A stretch of DNA of 64,000 nucleotides from Ferruginibacter lapsinanis (lineage in GTDB: Bacteria > Bacteroidota > Bacteroidia > Chitinophagales > Chitinophagaceae), in NCBI RefSeq assembly GCF_020783315.1, contig NZ_CP086063.1, positions 496,001-560,000 of the forward strand, written 5' to 3'. The position numbers and the translations under genes were made by a program. The notes under the pieces were generated by a model that saw nothing but the letters and a program-made list of their open reading frames with translations, had not been told where the DNA came from and searched no databases. The stretch's first letter is position 1. Each line of letters begins with the position of its first letter. Of the stretch, positions 1 to 10,339 are shown one piece after another.

Positions 1-515
1 CTTTCATCTGTGCTGGTAAAATTTAATTCAAGTACACCGTTCTTATTAATTTTTGCGTCGATCGCATTTTTCAACATACTTCCTCCTACAGTTGCCAACG
101 ATACACTATCTGTAGGGACATTAGATTTTGAACTAAACAAACCACTCTGTTTATTTTTCTCATTGATCAATAACTCTGCAATAGTTCTATTATCTCTATT
201 TGGCAACCTTGTTGAAGCTACAGCTTCTCTAACGTTTCGGCTTAATGCCAATTCAATAATATTGATCGAGGCATCACTACTGAAACTTTGTGCTGAACCA
301 TTCATTCCTAAAAGACTGCTAAGACCACCTCCCGAAAGAGCCGATTCGGTTGGATTAGTCAGTGGAAATACAGATGCCTTTGAGGTGTATGATGGCTTTG
401 AGGTATAGGCATAAAAGAAAAGCAAAACAGCAAAAATACCTGCAGTTAGTAAAATCAGCATTTTAGACTTGCCGAGTCTGATAAATAAAGCTCTTGTTAG
501 TTCTGCTGTATCCAC
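1..515 (-). CDS. Wzz/GumC-like polysaccharide chain-length protein (N-terminal part, cut by window edge)
   Basis: This is an open frame of about 171 codons that runs off the left edge. The N-terminus is a short cytoplasmic segment, then one hydrophobic helix at about residues 19-37, then a periplasmic-looking region. That layout fits Wzz/GumC chain-length determinants. It lies directly downstream of the SLBB outer-membrane exporter gene, which is the usual partner of such proteins in capsule or exopolysaccharide export. There is no ATG: the likely start is GTG at 515-513 or TTG at 521-519. The exporter's stop codon (527-525) lies in the same frame, only three or nine bases before these starts. 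The family call rests on topology and context. Whether a C-terminal tyrosine-kinase domain follows cannot be seen. Confidence 0.7.
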   Translation of the reverse strand, partial: MDTAELTRALFIRLGKSKMLILLTAGIFAVLLFFYAYTSKPSYTSKASVFPLTNPTESALSGGGLSSLLGMNGSAQSFSSDASINIIELALSRNVREAVASTRLPNRDNRTIAELLINEKNKQSGLFSSKSNVPTDSVSLATVGGSMLKNAIDAKINKNGVLELNFTSTDE

Positions 516-524
516 GATCAATAT

Positions 525-2879
525 TTAAAGATTTCGAATAATTATTGCACCGATGATAATTGGAATGCTGGCTGTTATTGATTGTACGATCACATTTCCA
601 AAATCTTTGCCCTCTTGTTTTTCAGGCACTGTTATGGTGCTTCCTTCTTTTACTTTAGGATAAAAGTGCATGAAGAAGAAGTTCCTTGTCCTTCTGCTTT
701 TTCCATTGGCATAGGTAACATAAATCCTTTTACGCCAAGGTTTCACACCAAACCCTCCCGCTTTGTCGATATAGTACATCAGTCGATTGTACTCCTTATC
801 AAAAGTTATCTTTACAGGCGACTGTACACGGCCTTGTATTGTTACAAAAGGATTTACTTCCGGTATGTAGATGATATCTCTTTCCTGAAGCACAATATCA
901 TACTTTGTATTTTTTTCTTGTAATGCTTTTTCAAGATCGATGCTAACAGGCTTATCCGCACTATTAGATACAGGATTACCCGCTGCATCAACAGAAGGGG
1001 CAGCTTGATTTACTCTGTAAGGATCTTTTTTGTTCCGAATCAAAACTGCACCGGTCAGATCTGCATTATCCAAAACCCCTCCGGCCCTTTGTATATATGA
1101 CGACAGTTTTTCATCTTTACTCAAACGAGGATAATTACCCGGATATTTAACGAGGCCCTCTATAGTTACATTTTGCTGTAATTGAAATGTTGGATTTTTT
1201 CTTACAAAAACCTGGTCATAAGGTTTCAGCAAAACCTTTGATGCCACTGAATCAAGTTCAAGATTTTGTAAGACTGAATACGACTTAATAACTGTTTGAG
1301 TTGGTTTAAGTCCTTTTTGTGCAGAGTCCATGTCAACAATACTTGATATTTCCAATCTTCCGAATTCTGCTGAAGACTTTAACCCGCCGGATAAGTAGAT
1401 CAGGTCCTGCAATGTCATGCCTCCGTATCTTTTGAGTTTTCCAGGTTTACGAACTTCTCCGGAGATCTCTACAAATTGTTGTTCACCAAACTCTGCATTC
1501 GAAAACAATTGTATCATATCATTTGGCTCCAACAAAACATTATCAACACCAGAACCATTTTCAATGTCTCTTAAACTGATCTCAATTTTATCTGCCTTAA
1601 GATTGGTTGAATCGGCTCCTTTTCTAAATATATATGCCCTTGGCAGATAAGTATTTCTTGTAATTCCTCCTGCACGGTTGATAACATCAAACAGACGGTC
1701 ATTCTTTTTTATTTCATATAAGCCCGGATAAGATACTTCACCGGTTACTTCTACTTTATTAATAATCCCCGGATTGATCAAATTTACTTTCACCACATCC
1801 CCATCTTTCAGTAAATAATCAGCCTTATTTTGTTTTAGGATGGCCGTGGCATTTACATCATATATCACCTGCTTCTCATCATCGGTTCTCACTACTTTCA
1901 CATCAGATGAATATGCATCTGGTGTAAATCCTCCTGCAAAACTTATTAATGCTTTTATCCCTTCATCCTTTTTCAGTTGATAATACATAGGGCGTTTAAA
2001 TTGCCCGGTAGCCAATACTTTTTTATCAACAAAACGAACCAATACAAAATCATTATTTTGTAAATAGATGCGGCCGCCTATATCTCCTGATGTTAAATAT
2101 TTGTATACGTCAAGTGTTTCTATCACTTTTCCATTTCTTTTAACCTGTATCTCTCTTAAATTACCATACTGCGTAACTCCGCCGGCCAAACCAATTACAT
2201 TGAATGCATTGGAAAATGCAGAAACGGTTACAGGGCCCGGATTGTTTACTTCTCCTCCTACGTTTACATTGATCGTTCTTGGTTGACCAAGAGTTATCTG
2301 TACGTTGGTAGTAGCCGGAACAACACTTTTGAATCTGGAATAGATTAATGATCTGGCAGATTCAAAGGTTAACCCCTGCACTGTTATTTTACCCAGACTT
2401 GCGGGAAAGATCGAGCCATCTTTTGCTACAACGTAATCTTCCTGGTATTCACCACCGCCCCAAAGTGCTACGATAATATGATCACCCACTCCTATCGGAT
2501 AATCCAATGGAGGTGTAGAAAGTTCCGCAATGTTCATCATTGCAGCATTTTTGAAAATATTTGTTCCGTAAGTATCGTCAGATTTATAACTATTAGACTT
2601 AACGTTGTCTTCAATTAACGTATCTCTGATCACAACAGGGGTTGTTGTTTGTTTATTCTTGTCTTCTCCGGCTATAATACTTTTATTATTGTCGCCAAAA
2701 ATTTCCTTTAAATTTTTTTGCGGAGCTTGTAGAGATGGCTCTGTAAGTATCCCCTTAACTTCTTCCTGCACAGGGGTAGTAACGGGTGGTTGACAAAATG
2801 CACTTAATGAGGAACCCATCAATATAACAAGCAACAGTTTTACTCTCATATTTACCAATAACTTCAAATTAAATGACAT
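525..2879 (-). CDS. SLBB-domain polysaccharide export outer-membrane protein (Wza-like)
   Basis: This 784-residue protein should form the outer-membrane channel of a capsule or exopolysaccharide exporter. The N-terminus carries a signal peptide ending near SAFCQ. A second ATG ten codons in (2849) gives a more standard signal peptide and may be the true start. Residues about 118-185 match the polysaccharide export domain, with GVGDHIIVALWGG and a VAKDGSIFP-type strand. About six SLBB-like repeats follow, each with a G-x-V-x-x-P-G start and an AGG turn. The C-terminus is a hydrophobic stretch (IPIIIGAII). It is much longer than E. coli Wza (about 380 residues), as is common for Bacteroidota exporters with many SLBB repeats. 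The Wzz-like gene follows immediately. Confidence 0.9.
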   Translation of the reverse strand: MSFNLKLLVNMRVKLLLVILMGSSLSAFCQPPVTTPVQEEVKGILTEPSLQAPQKNLKEIFGDNNKSIIAGEDKNKQTTTPVVIRDTLIEDNVKSNSYKSDDTYGTNIFKNAAMMNIAELSTPPLDYPIGVGDHIIVALWGGGEYQEDYVVAKDGSIFPASLGKITVQGLTFESARSLIYSRFKSVVPATTNVQITLGQPRTINVNVGGEVNNPGPVTVSAFSNAFNVIGLAGGVTQYGNLREIQVKRNGKVIETLDVYKYLTSGDIGGRIYLQNNDFVLVRFVDKKVLATGQFKRPMYYQLKKDEGIKALISFAGGFTPDAYSSDVKVVRTDDEKQVIYDVNATAILKQNKADYLLKDGDVVKVNLINPGIINKVEVTGEVSYPGLYEIKKNDRLFDVINRAGGITRNTYLPRAYIFRKGADSTNLKADKIEISLRDIENGSGVDNVLLEPNDMIQLFSNAEFGEQQFVEISGEVRKPGKLKRYGGMTLQDLIYLSGGLKSSAEFGRLEISSIVDMDSAQKGLKPTQTVIKSYSVLQNLELDSVASKVLLKPYDQVFVRKNPTFQLQQNVTIEGLVKYPGNYPRLSKDEKLSSYIQRAGGVLDNADLTGAVLIRNKKDPYRVNQAAPSVDAAGNPVSNSADKPVSIDLEKALQEKNTKYDIVLQERDIIYIPEVNPFVTIQGRVQSPVKITFDKEYNRLMYYIDKAGGFGVKPWRKRIYVTYANGKSRRTRNFFFMHFYPKVKEGSTITVPEKQEGKDFGNVIVQSITASIPIIIGAIIIRNL

Positions 2880-2927
2880 TTATTAAGGGTTAGTTTATAA
2901 ATAAATCGGAGCAAATATATCAATAAT

Positions 2928-3869
2928 TTATTTGAGAGGCTTTTGAAGTAACATTGTAAATTCTTCCCAAACCTCTTTTACAATATCGCCGGCAGGCTGA
3001 ATTTTATCAATAATTGCGCTTACCTGGCCAATTTCCAACTCTCCATTTTTCAAATCTCCTTCAAACATACCTTTTTTTGCCCTGCCTTTACCTAATAATT
3101 CTTTTAGTTTATCCGCAGAAACACAGTCAGCTTCTGCCTGCTGTACAATAGCGAAAAAATCATTTTTCAACAGTCGCACAGGTGTAATTTTCTTTAAAGA
3201 TAGCATTGTATCTCCTTCTGTTGCATTTATAACAGCATTTTTAAATGCCGGGTGGGACGAAGCCTCTTCACTTGCTACAAACCTGCTGCCTATTTGCACC
3301 GCCTCTGCACCTAATACCATTGCTGCCAACATCTGTTTGCCGGTGGCAATGCCCCCGGCTGCTATAACGGGTATTGTAACCGCATTACAAACCGCAGGCA
3401 CCAAAACCATTGTTGTTGTCTCTTCCCTCCCATTGTGACCGCCTGCCTCGAACCCTTCTGCCACAACAGCATCACATCCTGCCACCTGCGCCTTTTGGGC
3501 AAACTTGCTGCTGCTCACCACATGCACTACCGTAACGCCATGTTGTTTTAAGATAGATGTCCATGTGTTGGGATTGCCGGCTGATGTGAATACGATCGGC
3601 ACTTTTTCGGCAATGATGGTTTGAATATGTTTGTCGGTATCCGGATATAATAACGGAACATTTACACCAAAGGGTTTATCTGTAGCTGCTTTGCATTTTT
3701 GAATGTGTTCTTTCAATACATCTGGATACATACTACCGCTCCCTATTAATCCCAATCCCCCTGCATTACTCACTGCACTTGCCAAACGCCAGCCGCTTGC
3801 CCATACCATACCAGCTTGTATGATGGGATAATCGATCTTGAAGAGAGTCGTTATTTTGTTAGTATACAA
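2928..3869 (-). CDS. nitronate monooxygenase / FabK-like NAD(P)H-dependent flavin oxidoreductase
   Basis: This 313-residue TIM-barrel flavoprotein belongs to the 2-nitropropane dioxygenase family. Family landmarks visible are the N-terminal YPIIQAGM, GGLGLIGSG, the EAGGHNG loop carrying the catalytic-type His, AAGGIATG and VQIGSRF near the FMN phosphate site. Members oxidise nitronates or, when FabK-like, reduce enoyl-ACP; the sequence alone does not decide between them. The reading frame begins with TTG at 3869-3867. An in-frame stop lies 12 nt upstream of it and no upstream ATG exists, and the conserved N-terminus needs this start. The start codon sits inside one arm of an inverted repeat shared with the neighbouring intergenic region. 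Confidence 0.88.
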   Translation of the reverse strand: MYTNKITTLFKIDYPIIQAGMVWASGWRLASAVSNAGGLGLIGSGSMYPDVLKEHIQKCKAATDKPFGVNVPLLYPDTDKHIQTIIAEKVPIVFTSAGNPNTWTSILKQHGVTVVHVVSSSKFAQKAQVAGCDAVVAEGFEAGGHNGREETTTMVLVPAVCNAVTIPVIAAGGIATGKQMLAAMVLGAEAVQIGSRFVASEEASSHPAFKNAVINATEGDTMLSLKKITPVRLLKNDFFAIVQQAEADCVSADKLKELLGKGRAKKGMFEGDLKNGELEIGQVSAIIDKIQPAGDIVKEVWEEFTMLLQKPLK

Positions 3870-3937
3870 ATCGTTTAACTGTTAAGTTATTTAGAAGAGT
3901 CATTGAAAAATGTTATGCTAACAACGTTAAACGATTT
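3868..3937. repeat. inverted repeat, 12-bp arms AAATCGTTTAAC
   Basis: Perfect 12-base arms lie at 3868-3879 and 3926-3937, with a 46-base spacer. The motif recurs in the glyA 3' region (6453-6554), which points to a dispersed intergenic repeat family in this genome. The left arm overlaps the TTG start codon of the flavin oxidoreductase. Confidence 0.7.
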
Positions 3938-3952
3938 ACACGTTAAGCGCTG

Positions 3953-4945
3953 TTACCCCAGATCAATATCAGTATTATCTCCGATATTGAGAGAACGGGT
4001 TTCGCCTTTTACACCGGTATCACTACCAATCAAAGAATCATCCAACACTACGTCAAACAATTTAGAAAATGAACCAATGATAGATTCTTTAACGATGGTA
4101 TAATTTAAAATAGTATGTTCTCCAATAGTAACATTTGGACCTATTACGGAGTTTCTGATATCGCAGCCTTCGCCGATACTAACGGGAGGAATGATAATAG
4201 TATTTTCAAAGTGATGATTATCGGCAAGACCACCGCCGAATTTTTTCAGTAGTGTGGCATTGGATTCCAACAGGGTTTCTTTCTTTCCGCAATCAAACCA
4301 GCTTTGCACTTTAAATGATTTGAATTTTGCACCGCTCTGTATCATGCATTCCAACGCATCAGTAAGACTTAACTCTTTAACCAATGCTTCTGCCTTTTCG
4401 ATGATCTTCTTAAGACAGTTAAATAAAAAATCTGTTTCTTTTATTTTATAGATACCAACTAAAGCCATATTACTTTTGGGTATCGAAGGTTTTTCTACCA
4501 CTCTTGAAATAAATCCATCTTCTTCTATTTCTGCAACACCAAAATTTCTTGGATCATCTACTTTTTTTACCCCCAACATCGAGTAAGGAGAGTCGATCAC
4601 TTCTTTCACATCGTACTCTGCAATGGTATCTCCTAAAACAATAAATACTTCATCCGTGCCTACGATCTCTTTTGCCAAATCGATGGCATGACCAGTTCCA
4701 TATCTTTCATTCTGATATACAAAATGGCAGGTAAGATCGGGGTATTTAGCTTTTACATAATCCTGGATCTTTTCTCCCAGATATCCAACAATAAAAATAA
4801 ATTCATTGATACCAGCACTGTGCAGTTGATCTACAATTATACTCAACACCGTTTTACCGGCAAGAGGAATTAGCGCTTTAGGTTGTGTATATGTATGTGG
4901 TCGTAACTTTGTACCGGCTCCGGCCACGGGGATTATTGCCTTCAT
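3953..4945 (-). CDS. sugar-phosphate nucleotidyltransferase with left-handed beta-helix tail
   Basis: This 330-residue enzyme has an N-terminal nucleotidyltransferase fold: AIIPVAGAGTKLRP is the nucleotide-binding loop and the following PKALIPLAGK carries the usual lysine. GTGHAID and LGDTI are the base- and metal-binding segments. From about residue 245 on, hexapeptide-like repeats (IIPPVSIGEGCDI, NSVIGPNVTIGEH) form a short left-handed beta-helix. It probably activates a sugar 1-phosphate to an NDP-sugar for surface polysaccharide. The exact sugar cannot be read from sequence. It is divergently arranged with glyA. Confidence 0.85.
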   Translation of the reverse strand: MKAIIPVAGAGTKLRPHTYTQPKALIPLAGKTVLSIIVDQLHSAGINEFIFIVGYLGEKIQDYVKAKYPDLTCHFVYQNERYGTGHAIDLAKEIVGTDEVFIVLGDTIAEYDVKEVIDSPYSMLGVKKVDDPRNFGVAEIEEDGFISRVVEKPSIPKSNMALVGIYKIKETDFLFNCLKKIIEKAEALVKELSLTDALECMIQSGAKFKSFKVQSWFDCGKKETLLESNATLLKKFGGGLADNHHFENTIIIPPVSIGEGCDIRNSVIGPNVTIGEHTILNYTIVKESIIGSFSKLFDVVLDDSLIGSDTGVKGETRSLNIGDNTDIDLG

Positions 4946-5127
4946 GATAAAACTACAATCTGCAAATGCAGCATTTTTATTTACAATAAACTATCAATTC
5001 TCTCAAAATCAGTGTGTGAAAGTAATACATTTTAAGTAAATCAAATTTTTATAAACAGGTTAATTACAAAGAGGAGATAAATATAGAATAACTACTACAC
5101 CAGCCTAGTTCTCCAACCAAACCTTTG

Positions 5128-5135
5128 TATATTTG
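5128..5135 (+). promoter_or_regulatory. Bacteroidota -7 box TATATTTG upstream of glyA
   Basis: TATATTTG fits the TAnnTTTG -7 element of the primary sigma factor in Bacteroidota. No clear -33 TTTG was seen. Its position puts transcription start near 5140, which excludes the TTG codon at 5133 and supports the ATG at 5163 as the glyA start. Confidence 0.55.
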
Positions 5136-5162
5136 CAAAAAATTACCGAATACTATATAATT

Positions 5163-6443
5163 ATGCAAAAAGACACATTGGTTTTCGATTTAATCCGTAA
5201 AGAACTTGAACGTCAGCGTCATGGAATTGAGTTGATCGCTTCAGAAAATTTCACGTCACTACAGGTGATGCAGGCAATGGGTGGTGTGATGACAAATAAG
5301 TATGCCGAAGGATATCCCGGAAGAAGATATTATGCAGGCTGCGAAATTGTAGATCAGACCGAACAATTAGCTATCGACAGATTAAATCAGATCTTTGGTT
5401 GTGAATATTCAAATGTTCAACCGCATAGTGGTGCACAGGCAAATGCTGCCGTGGCTTTAGCGGTATTGCAGCCCGGTGATAGAATCTTAGGATTGGACCT
5501 AAGTATGGGCGGACATCTTACACATGGATCTGCGGTTAACTACTCAGGTAAATTATATGAACCTCATTTTTATGGTGTGGTAAAAGAAACAGGCCTGGTA
5601 GATTATGATACTTTAGAACAAAAAGCAAGAGAATTAAAACCAAAACTAATCATCTGCGGAGCCAGTGCTTATAGCCGCGATTGGGATTATGCAAGAATAA
5701 GAAAAGTAGCTGATGAAGTAGGCGCATTGGTACATTGCGATATGGCACATCCTGCCGGATTGATTGCTAAAGGATTATTGAACTCTCCATTTGAACATTG
5801 CCAGATCGTTACCTCTACCACACATAAAACACTACGTGGACCAAGAGGTGGTATCATCTTAATGAAAAAAGATTTTGAAAACCCATGGGGATTGAAAGAT
5901 GTAAAAGGCAATATCCGCATGATGAGCAATCTGCTGGATATGGCTGTATTTCCTGGAATTCAAGGTGGTCCGTTAGAACACGTAATTGCAGCTAAAGCTG
6001 TTGCATTTGGCGAAATTTTATCAGATGATTTTACAGTGTATGCAAAACAAGTGGTAAGCAATGCCCAGGCAATGGCAAAAGCATTTGTTGATAAAGGATA
6101 TCAATTGATCAGTAACGGAACCGATAATCATTTAATGTTGATCGATCTGCGTAATAAAAATATCAGTGGTAAAAAAGCTGAACAGGCTTTAGTGAAAGCA
6201 GATATCACCTTAAATAAAAACATGGTACCTTTTGATGACAAAAGCGCTTTTGTAACATCGGGTATTCGTGTAGGTACTGCCGCTATCACTACAAGAGGCT
6301 TTAAAGAAGAGCACATGGGATTTGTTGTTGACTCAATTGATAAAGTATTGATGAATGCTGATGATGAACAATTGATCACAAAAGTTCGTGGTGAGGTGAA
6401 TGAGTTTATGAAGCAGTTTGTACTTTATCCTGAATTAGGCTAA
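5163..6443 (+). CDS. glyA: serine hydroxymethyltransferase
   Basis: This 426-residue, PLP-dependent enzyme interconverts serine and glycine with tetrahydrofolate as one-carbon acceptor, in the cytoplasm. Visible hallmarks are the N-terminal [11 protein letters not shown], the [16 protein letters not shown] substrate segment, QPHSGAQAN, and the cofactor lysine in [14 protein letters not shown]. The length matches the family. The frame is open ten codons further upstream from a TTG, but the ATG at 5163 matches the family N-terminus and lies downstream of a good -7 box. It is transcribed alone, and an inverted-repeat region follows. Confidence 0.97.
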   Translation: MQKDTLVFDLIRKELERQRHGIELIASENFTSLQVMQAMGGVMTNKYAEGYPGRRYYAGCEIVDQTEQLAIDRLNQIFGCEYSNVQPHSGAQANAAVALAVLQPGDRILGLDLSMGGHLTHGSAVNYSGKLYEPHFYGVVKETGLVDYDTLEQKARELKPKLIICGASAYSRDWDYARIRKVADEVGALVHCDMAHPAGLIAKGLLNSPFEHCQIVTSTTHKTLRGPRGGIILMKKDFENPWGLKDVKGNIRMMSNLLDMAVFPGIQGGPLEHVIAAKAVAFGEILSDDFTVYAKQVVSNAQAMAKAFVDKGYQLISNGTDNHLMLIDLRNKNISGKKAEQALVKADITLNKNMVPFDDKSAFVTSGIRVGTAAITTRGFKEEHMGFVVDSIDKVLMNADDEQLITKVRGEVNEFMKQFVLYPELG

Positions 6444-6452
6444 AAAGGTTTC

Positions 6453-6554
6453 AACGTTTAATGGTTTAAATCGTTTAACGTTAATAGAATCATTACCTTA
6501 TACAACAATTGTAACAGTTTTATACAACCATTAAACGTTAAACCCTTAAACGAT
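6453..6554. repeat. nested inverted repeats between glyA and DUF4293 gene
   Basis: Perfect 14-base arms AACGTTTAATGGTT (6453-6466) and AACCATTAAACGTT (6526-6539) occur. A second pair lies just beyond: ATCGTTTAA (6470-6478) and TTAAACGAT (6546-6554). They share the core of the repeat at 3868-3937. There is no U-run after the second arm, so a simple terminator is unlikely. Confidence 0.7.
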
Positions 6555-6561
6555 AAAGATC

Positions 6562-6975
6562 ATGATACAACGTATTCAATCAGTCTGGCTTTTATTGGTA
6601 GGTGTATGTGCATTTTTTACGATTCAGTTTTCATTTTATAGCGGCACAGATATTAATAATATTCCTTATCAAAAACTAACAGCAGCTACAGGAGGATTTT
6701 TAATTTTAACCTTAACGATCCTTATCGGACTACTTGCTGCAATTACTATTTTTCTTTTTAAGAACAGGAATACACAATTGTGGCTATGTGCAGCCGGTAT
6801 AGTAACAGAGTTGTTATTACTTTATTTATACTACAAAAAAGTAACTACATTTTCGCAGGGAACATTATCATTAAGTGCGTTACTACATGTAGGAATATTG
6901 TTGTTTTTTATTTTGGCCGTAAGAGGTATTATGCAGGATAAAAAAATAATTGAGGATAGTGATAGGTTAAGATAA
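6562..6975 (+). CDS. DUF4293 family membrane protein
   Basis: This 137-residue protein has four predicted membrane helices (about residues 8-28, 43-66, 71-92 and 100-122) and a short charged cytoplasmic tail. The opening MIQRIQSVWLLLVGVCAF and the FSFYSG that follows are typical of DUF4293, a small integral membrane family found in Bacteroidota. No function is established. It follows glyA on the same strand, separated by an inverted-repeat region. Confidence 0.8.
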   Translation: MIQRIQSVWLLLVGVCAFFTIQFSFYSGTDINNIPYQKLTAATGGFLILTLTILIGLLAAITIFLFKNRNTQLWLCAAGIVTELLLLYLYYKKVTTFSQGTLSLSALLHVGILLFFILAVRGIMQDKKIIEDSDRLR

Positions 6976-7021
6976 TTTTTACTGTCTTGAAATTAATCAC
7001 CAGCCAAAAAGATCAAAAAGA

Positions 7022-7441
7022 ATGAGAACCCTGTTTATACTTTTATTTTTTCCTCTAATTACAGTTGCACAAAAGAAAAATGACAATACGATTGTTGTGA
7101 AAAAAGTAGTTGACATTGATACTTTAAAACAAATCCTCTCGGACAGGTTTCAAAAAATTTCTTATGTCGATGGTAAAGTTTTACATACGATAAATTATAG
7201 AAAGAGGTCAAATTATTCAGAAATGTCATTTGTTATAACATTTACTGATAGTTTCACGCTAGTTAGAGGCTATTTCACCAAAGGAGTAGAAAATACTGAA
7301 TTTGGAAATAGTAGTTCTACAAAATTTGAACCTATTGAATTTGCAGGGCGTGTAGGCTGGAAAGCAAGACTATGGGATGAGGTAGAATCATTTGCCAAAG
7401 CAATTTCATCCGATTTAACTTATATTAAATTGAATGATTAA
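7022..7441 (+). CDS. exported protein of unknown function
   Basis: This 139-residue protein was not recognised. It has a clear signal peptide (MRTLFILLFFPLITVAQ) with cleavage expected after the AQ. The mature part is mixed alpha/beta and polar, with no Cys pair, repeats or metal motifs. It starts 46 bases after the DUF4293 gene on the same strand and ends 30 bases before convergent uvrA. It could be a periplasmic protein or a small secreted protein. Confidence 0.6.
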   Translation: MRTLFILLFFPLITVAQKKNDNTIVVKKVVDIDTLKQILSDRFQKISYVDGKVLHTINYRKRSNYSEMSFVITFTDSFTLVRGYFTKGVENTEFGNSSSTKFEPIEFAGRVGWKARLWDEVESFAKAISSDLTYIKLND

Positions 7442-7471
7442 TCAAGATTTAGGCTTTTAACGGCTTAACCC

Positions 7472-10318
7472 CTACAAAAACCTTCCGGTATAACTTTCTT
7501 TACACTTCTTTAAATCTGTAGGTTTACCTGCGAAAACTAAACTACCTCCGCCATCACCGGCTTCGGGGCCAAGATCAATTACCCAGTCTGCACTTTTTAT
7601 TACGTCTGTATTATGCTCTATCACTAAAATAGTATGCCCCTGTTCTATAAGTGCATTGAAGGAAGTGAGTAATTTTTTTATATCATTAAAATGCAGCCCC
7701 GTTGTTGGTTCATCAAAAATAAATAAAATATTCCCCTGAGATTTCCCCTTGCCTAAAAAGGAAGCCAGCTTTACTCTCTGCGCTTCTCCTCCGGAAAGCG
7801 TGTTACTCGATTGACCTAGTTTTACATAACCCAGGCCAACATCACTTAGTGGTTGAATTTTTTTTGCCACATCTTTCTCGGCACGAAAAAAATCAATGGC
7901 TTCATCTACACTTAATTCCAGTATCTCATAAATATTTTTATCATCATATTTTACTTCCAGTACTTCTTCTTTAAATTTTTTACCCCCGCACACATCACAG
8001 GTTAAATGCACATCAGCCAAAAACTGCATCTCAACAATTTGTTCTCCTTCACCTTTGCAGGCATCACACCTACCCCCATCTACATTAAAAGAAAAATGTT
8101 TTGGTTGAAATCCTCTCATCTTACTAAGTGGTTGCTTCGCAAACAAGTCTCTTATCTCATCATATGCTTTTATGTAAGTAACGGGATTACTACGTGATGA
8201 TTTACCGATCGGATTTTGATCAACCATCTCTATTTGTGAAATGGTATCAATATCTCCGGTGATGGCCCGGTGTAAACCTGGTCTATCGGCAACCTCTCCC
8301 TTTATTTTTTGTAATGCAGGATATAAAATCTGTTTTACCAGAGTTGTTTTACCGCTGCCGCTTACACCACTTACCACACATAAAACGTTCAGCGGAAATT
8401 CAACAGTGATATTTTTCAAATTATTTTGTCTGGCTGATTCTATTTTGATACTTCGATTCCATTTACGCAAAATTTTAGGCGGTTCAATTTGTAAGGCTCC
8501 GCTCAAATATTTACCAGTCAAACTTTTTTCATTAGCGATCAATTCATCATAATTGCCACAAGCAACAACTTCACCTCCTAGATGACTGGCCAATGGGCCC
8601 ATATCAATAATATAATCCGCTTCTCTCATCATCATTTCATCATGCTCTACCACTACCACTGTATTTCCAAGATCTCTTAATTCTTTCAACACGTTGATCA
8701 ATCTTTCTGTATCTCTGCTGTGCAAACCAATAGATGGTTCATCTAAAATATACAGAGAGTTAGTAAGATTACTTCCCAAACTTCTTGTAAGCTGTATCCG
8801 CTGGCTTTCGCCACCGCTCAAAGAATTTGCCAACCGATTTAACGTAAGATAACCCAAGCCCACATCCATCAATGTTTTTAAGCGATGGTTGATCTCCAAC
8901 AAAATCCTTTTGGCCACTGACGTATCATATTCGGACAATTTCAGATCATTGAACCATTGCTGAAGGTCTCTTACAGGCATTTCACATAATTCTCCGATAT
9001 GCTTTTTATCAACCCTTACATATAATGCTTCTTTGCGTAAACGATATCCTTTACAATCTGTACAAGTTGTTCTGCCTCTGTACCTGCTCAACAAAACTCG
9101 GTATTGCACTTTATATAGATTGGCTTCTACTTCTTTGAAAAAATCATTGATACCGTGTACATCTGCACTACCTTCCCACAATAATTTTAATTGCTCCGCT
9201 GACAGGTCTATGATCGGTTTGTGAATAGGGAATTTTGTTTTGGAAGATGCTTTGATAAATTGTTCTTTCCACCAGCTTAATTTTTCTCCTTTCCAGGGGG
9301 CCACCGCACTTTCATATAAACTCAACTGTTTATTGGGGATGATGAGGTCTTCATCTAATCCGAGTACCTGGCTAAAACCTTCGCAGGTAGGGCAGGCTCC
9401 AAAAGGGTTATTGAATGAAAATAAATTAGGTACCGGCTCTTCAAACACAATTCCATCTAATTCAAATTTATTACTGAAATGTATTTTTTTCTTCCCATTA
9501 ATTTCCAGCATCATCTCTCCTTCACCTTCATAAAATGCAGTACCTACAGAATCAGATATACGGTGCTTGTCATCTTCATCAAAAATTTTTACTACTAATC
9601 TATCTATAAGAATATAAGAGGTTGGGGCCTGGGAGTTGAGGGTTAGTTTTTTCTTTAAGTCTTTTTCATTTAACTCTAACAACTCTTCTATACGCACAGG
9701 TTCTAATGCTCCTTCTTTAGATGAACCCGGTATCGCCAATCTTGTAAATCCTTTTTGTAATAAAATATTTAATTCTTCTTTTATATCTCTTTTGATATGT
9801 TGTTTAAAAGGAACGATCAATAAAACCTTATCTCCTTCTTTTAATTTTTCAATTGCTTTGATCACATCGGCCACATCATCTTTCTGCACTTCTTTACCAC
9901 TAATGGGTGAAATTGTTTTCCCTGCTCTTGCAAACAACAAACGCAAGTAATCATAAATTTCTGTCATGCTGCCTACCGTACTACGAGGTGTACGTGTAGT
10001 TACTTTTTGTTCTATGGCAATAGCCGGGCAAAGTCCTTTGATAAAATCCACATCGGGCTTGTTCATACGTTGCATGAATTGTCTGGCATATGCACTCAGG
10101 CTTTCTGCATAACGTCGCTGCCCTTCGGCAAATAAAGTATCAATAGTTAAAGAAGATTTTCCGGAACCAGACACACCGGTAACAACCACTAATTTATTTC
10201 GTGGTATAGTAACCGTTACATTTTTGAGGTTGTGTACTCTTGCGCCTTTTATGTAAATTCCATCATTGGGTGTAGATGGGATTTCCCTGCCTTTTTTACT
10301 TATCGGTTTGGTGCTCAT
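7472..10318 (-). CDS. uvrA: excinuclease ABC subunit A
   Basis: This 948-residue cytoplasmic ATPase recognises DNA damage and loads UvrB in nucleotide excision repair. It carries two ABC modules: Walker [11 protein letters not shown] near residue 46 and [10 protein letters not shown] in the second half, signatures [11 protein letters not shown] and [11 protein letters not shown], and Walker B/His-loop segments ([25 protein letters not shown]). Zinc-finger cysteines appear as [24 protein letters not shown] and CDVCGGKKF. Length is normal for UvrA. A segment [11 protein letters not shown] just before ILIDRLVVK looks like a lineage insertion (see findings). Confidence 0.98.
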   Translation of the reverse strand: MSTKPISKKGREIPSTPNDGIYIKGARVHNLKNVTVTIPRNKLVVVTGVSGSGKSSLTIDTLFAEGQRRYAESLSAYARQFMQRMNKPDVDFIKGLCPAIAIEQKVTTRTPRSTVGSMTEIYDYLRLLFARAGKTISPISGKEVQKDDVADVIKAIEKLKEGDKVLLIVPFKQHIKRDIKEELNILLQKGFTRLAIPGSSKEGALEPVRIEELLELNEKDLKKKLTLNSQAPTSYILIDRLVVKIFDEDDKHRISDSVGTAFYEGEGEMMLEINGKKKIHFSNKFELDGIVFEEPVPNLFSFNNPFGACPTCEGFSQVLGLDEDLIIPNKQLSLYESAVAPWKGEKLSWWKEQFIKASSKTKFPIHKPIIDLSAEQLKLLWEGSADVHGINDFFKEVEANLYKVQYRVLLSRYRGRTTCTDCKGYRLRKEALYVRVDKKHIGELCEMPVRDLQQWFNDLKLSEYDTSVAKRILLEINHRLKTLMDVGLGYLTLNRLANSLSGGESQRIQLTRSLGSNLTNSLYILDEPSIGLHSRDTERLINVLKELRDLGNTVVVVEHDEMMMREADYIIDMGPLASHLGGEVVACGNYDELIANEKSLTGKYLSGALQIEPPKILRKWNRSIKIESARQNNLKNITVEFPLNVLCVVSGVSGSGKTTLVKQILYPALQKIKGEVADRPGLHRAITGDIDTISQIEMVDQNPIGKSSRSNPVTYIKAYDEIRDLFAKQPLSKMRGFQPKHFSFNVDGGRCDACKGEGEQIVEMQFLADVHLTCDVCGGKKFKEEVLEVKYDDKNIYEILELSVDEAIDFFRAEKDVAKKIQPLSDVGLGYVKLGQSSNTLSGGEAQRVKLASFLGKGKSQGNILFIFDEPTTGLHFNDIKKLLTSFNALIEQGHTILVIEHNTDVIKSADWVIDLGPEAGDGGGSLVFAGKPTDLKKCKESYTGRFL

Positions 10319-10331
10319 TTTATTGTATCTG

Positions 10332-10339
10332 CAAATTTA
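10332..10339 (-). promoter_or_regulatory. -7 box TAAATTTG upstream of uvrA
   Basis: On the minus strand TAAATTTG is an exact TAnnTTTG match, 14 to 21 bases before the uvrA ATG, so the leader would be very short. No convincing -33 element is seen. Confidence 0.45.

Noticed and set aside
10-408. Plus-strand open frame of 132 codons
   Set aside because: It is the shadow of the Wzz-like gene on the minus strand, which has the membrane helix, coherent composition and operon context.
5133-5162. TTG start for glyA ten codons upstream
   Set aside because: The codon lies within the -7 promoter box (5128-5135) and the extra residues do not occur in the family.
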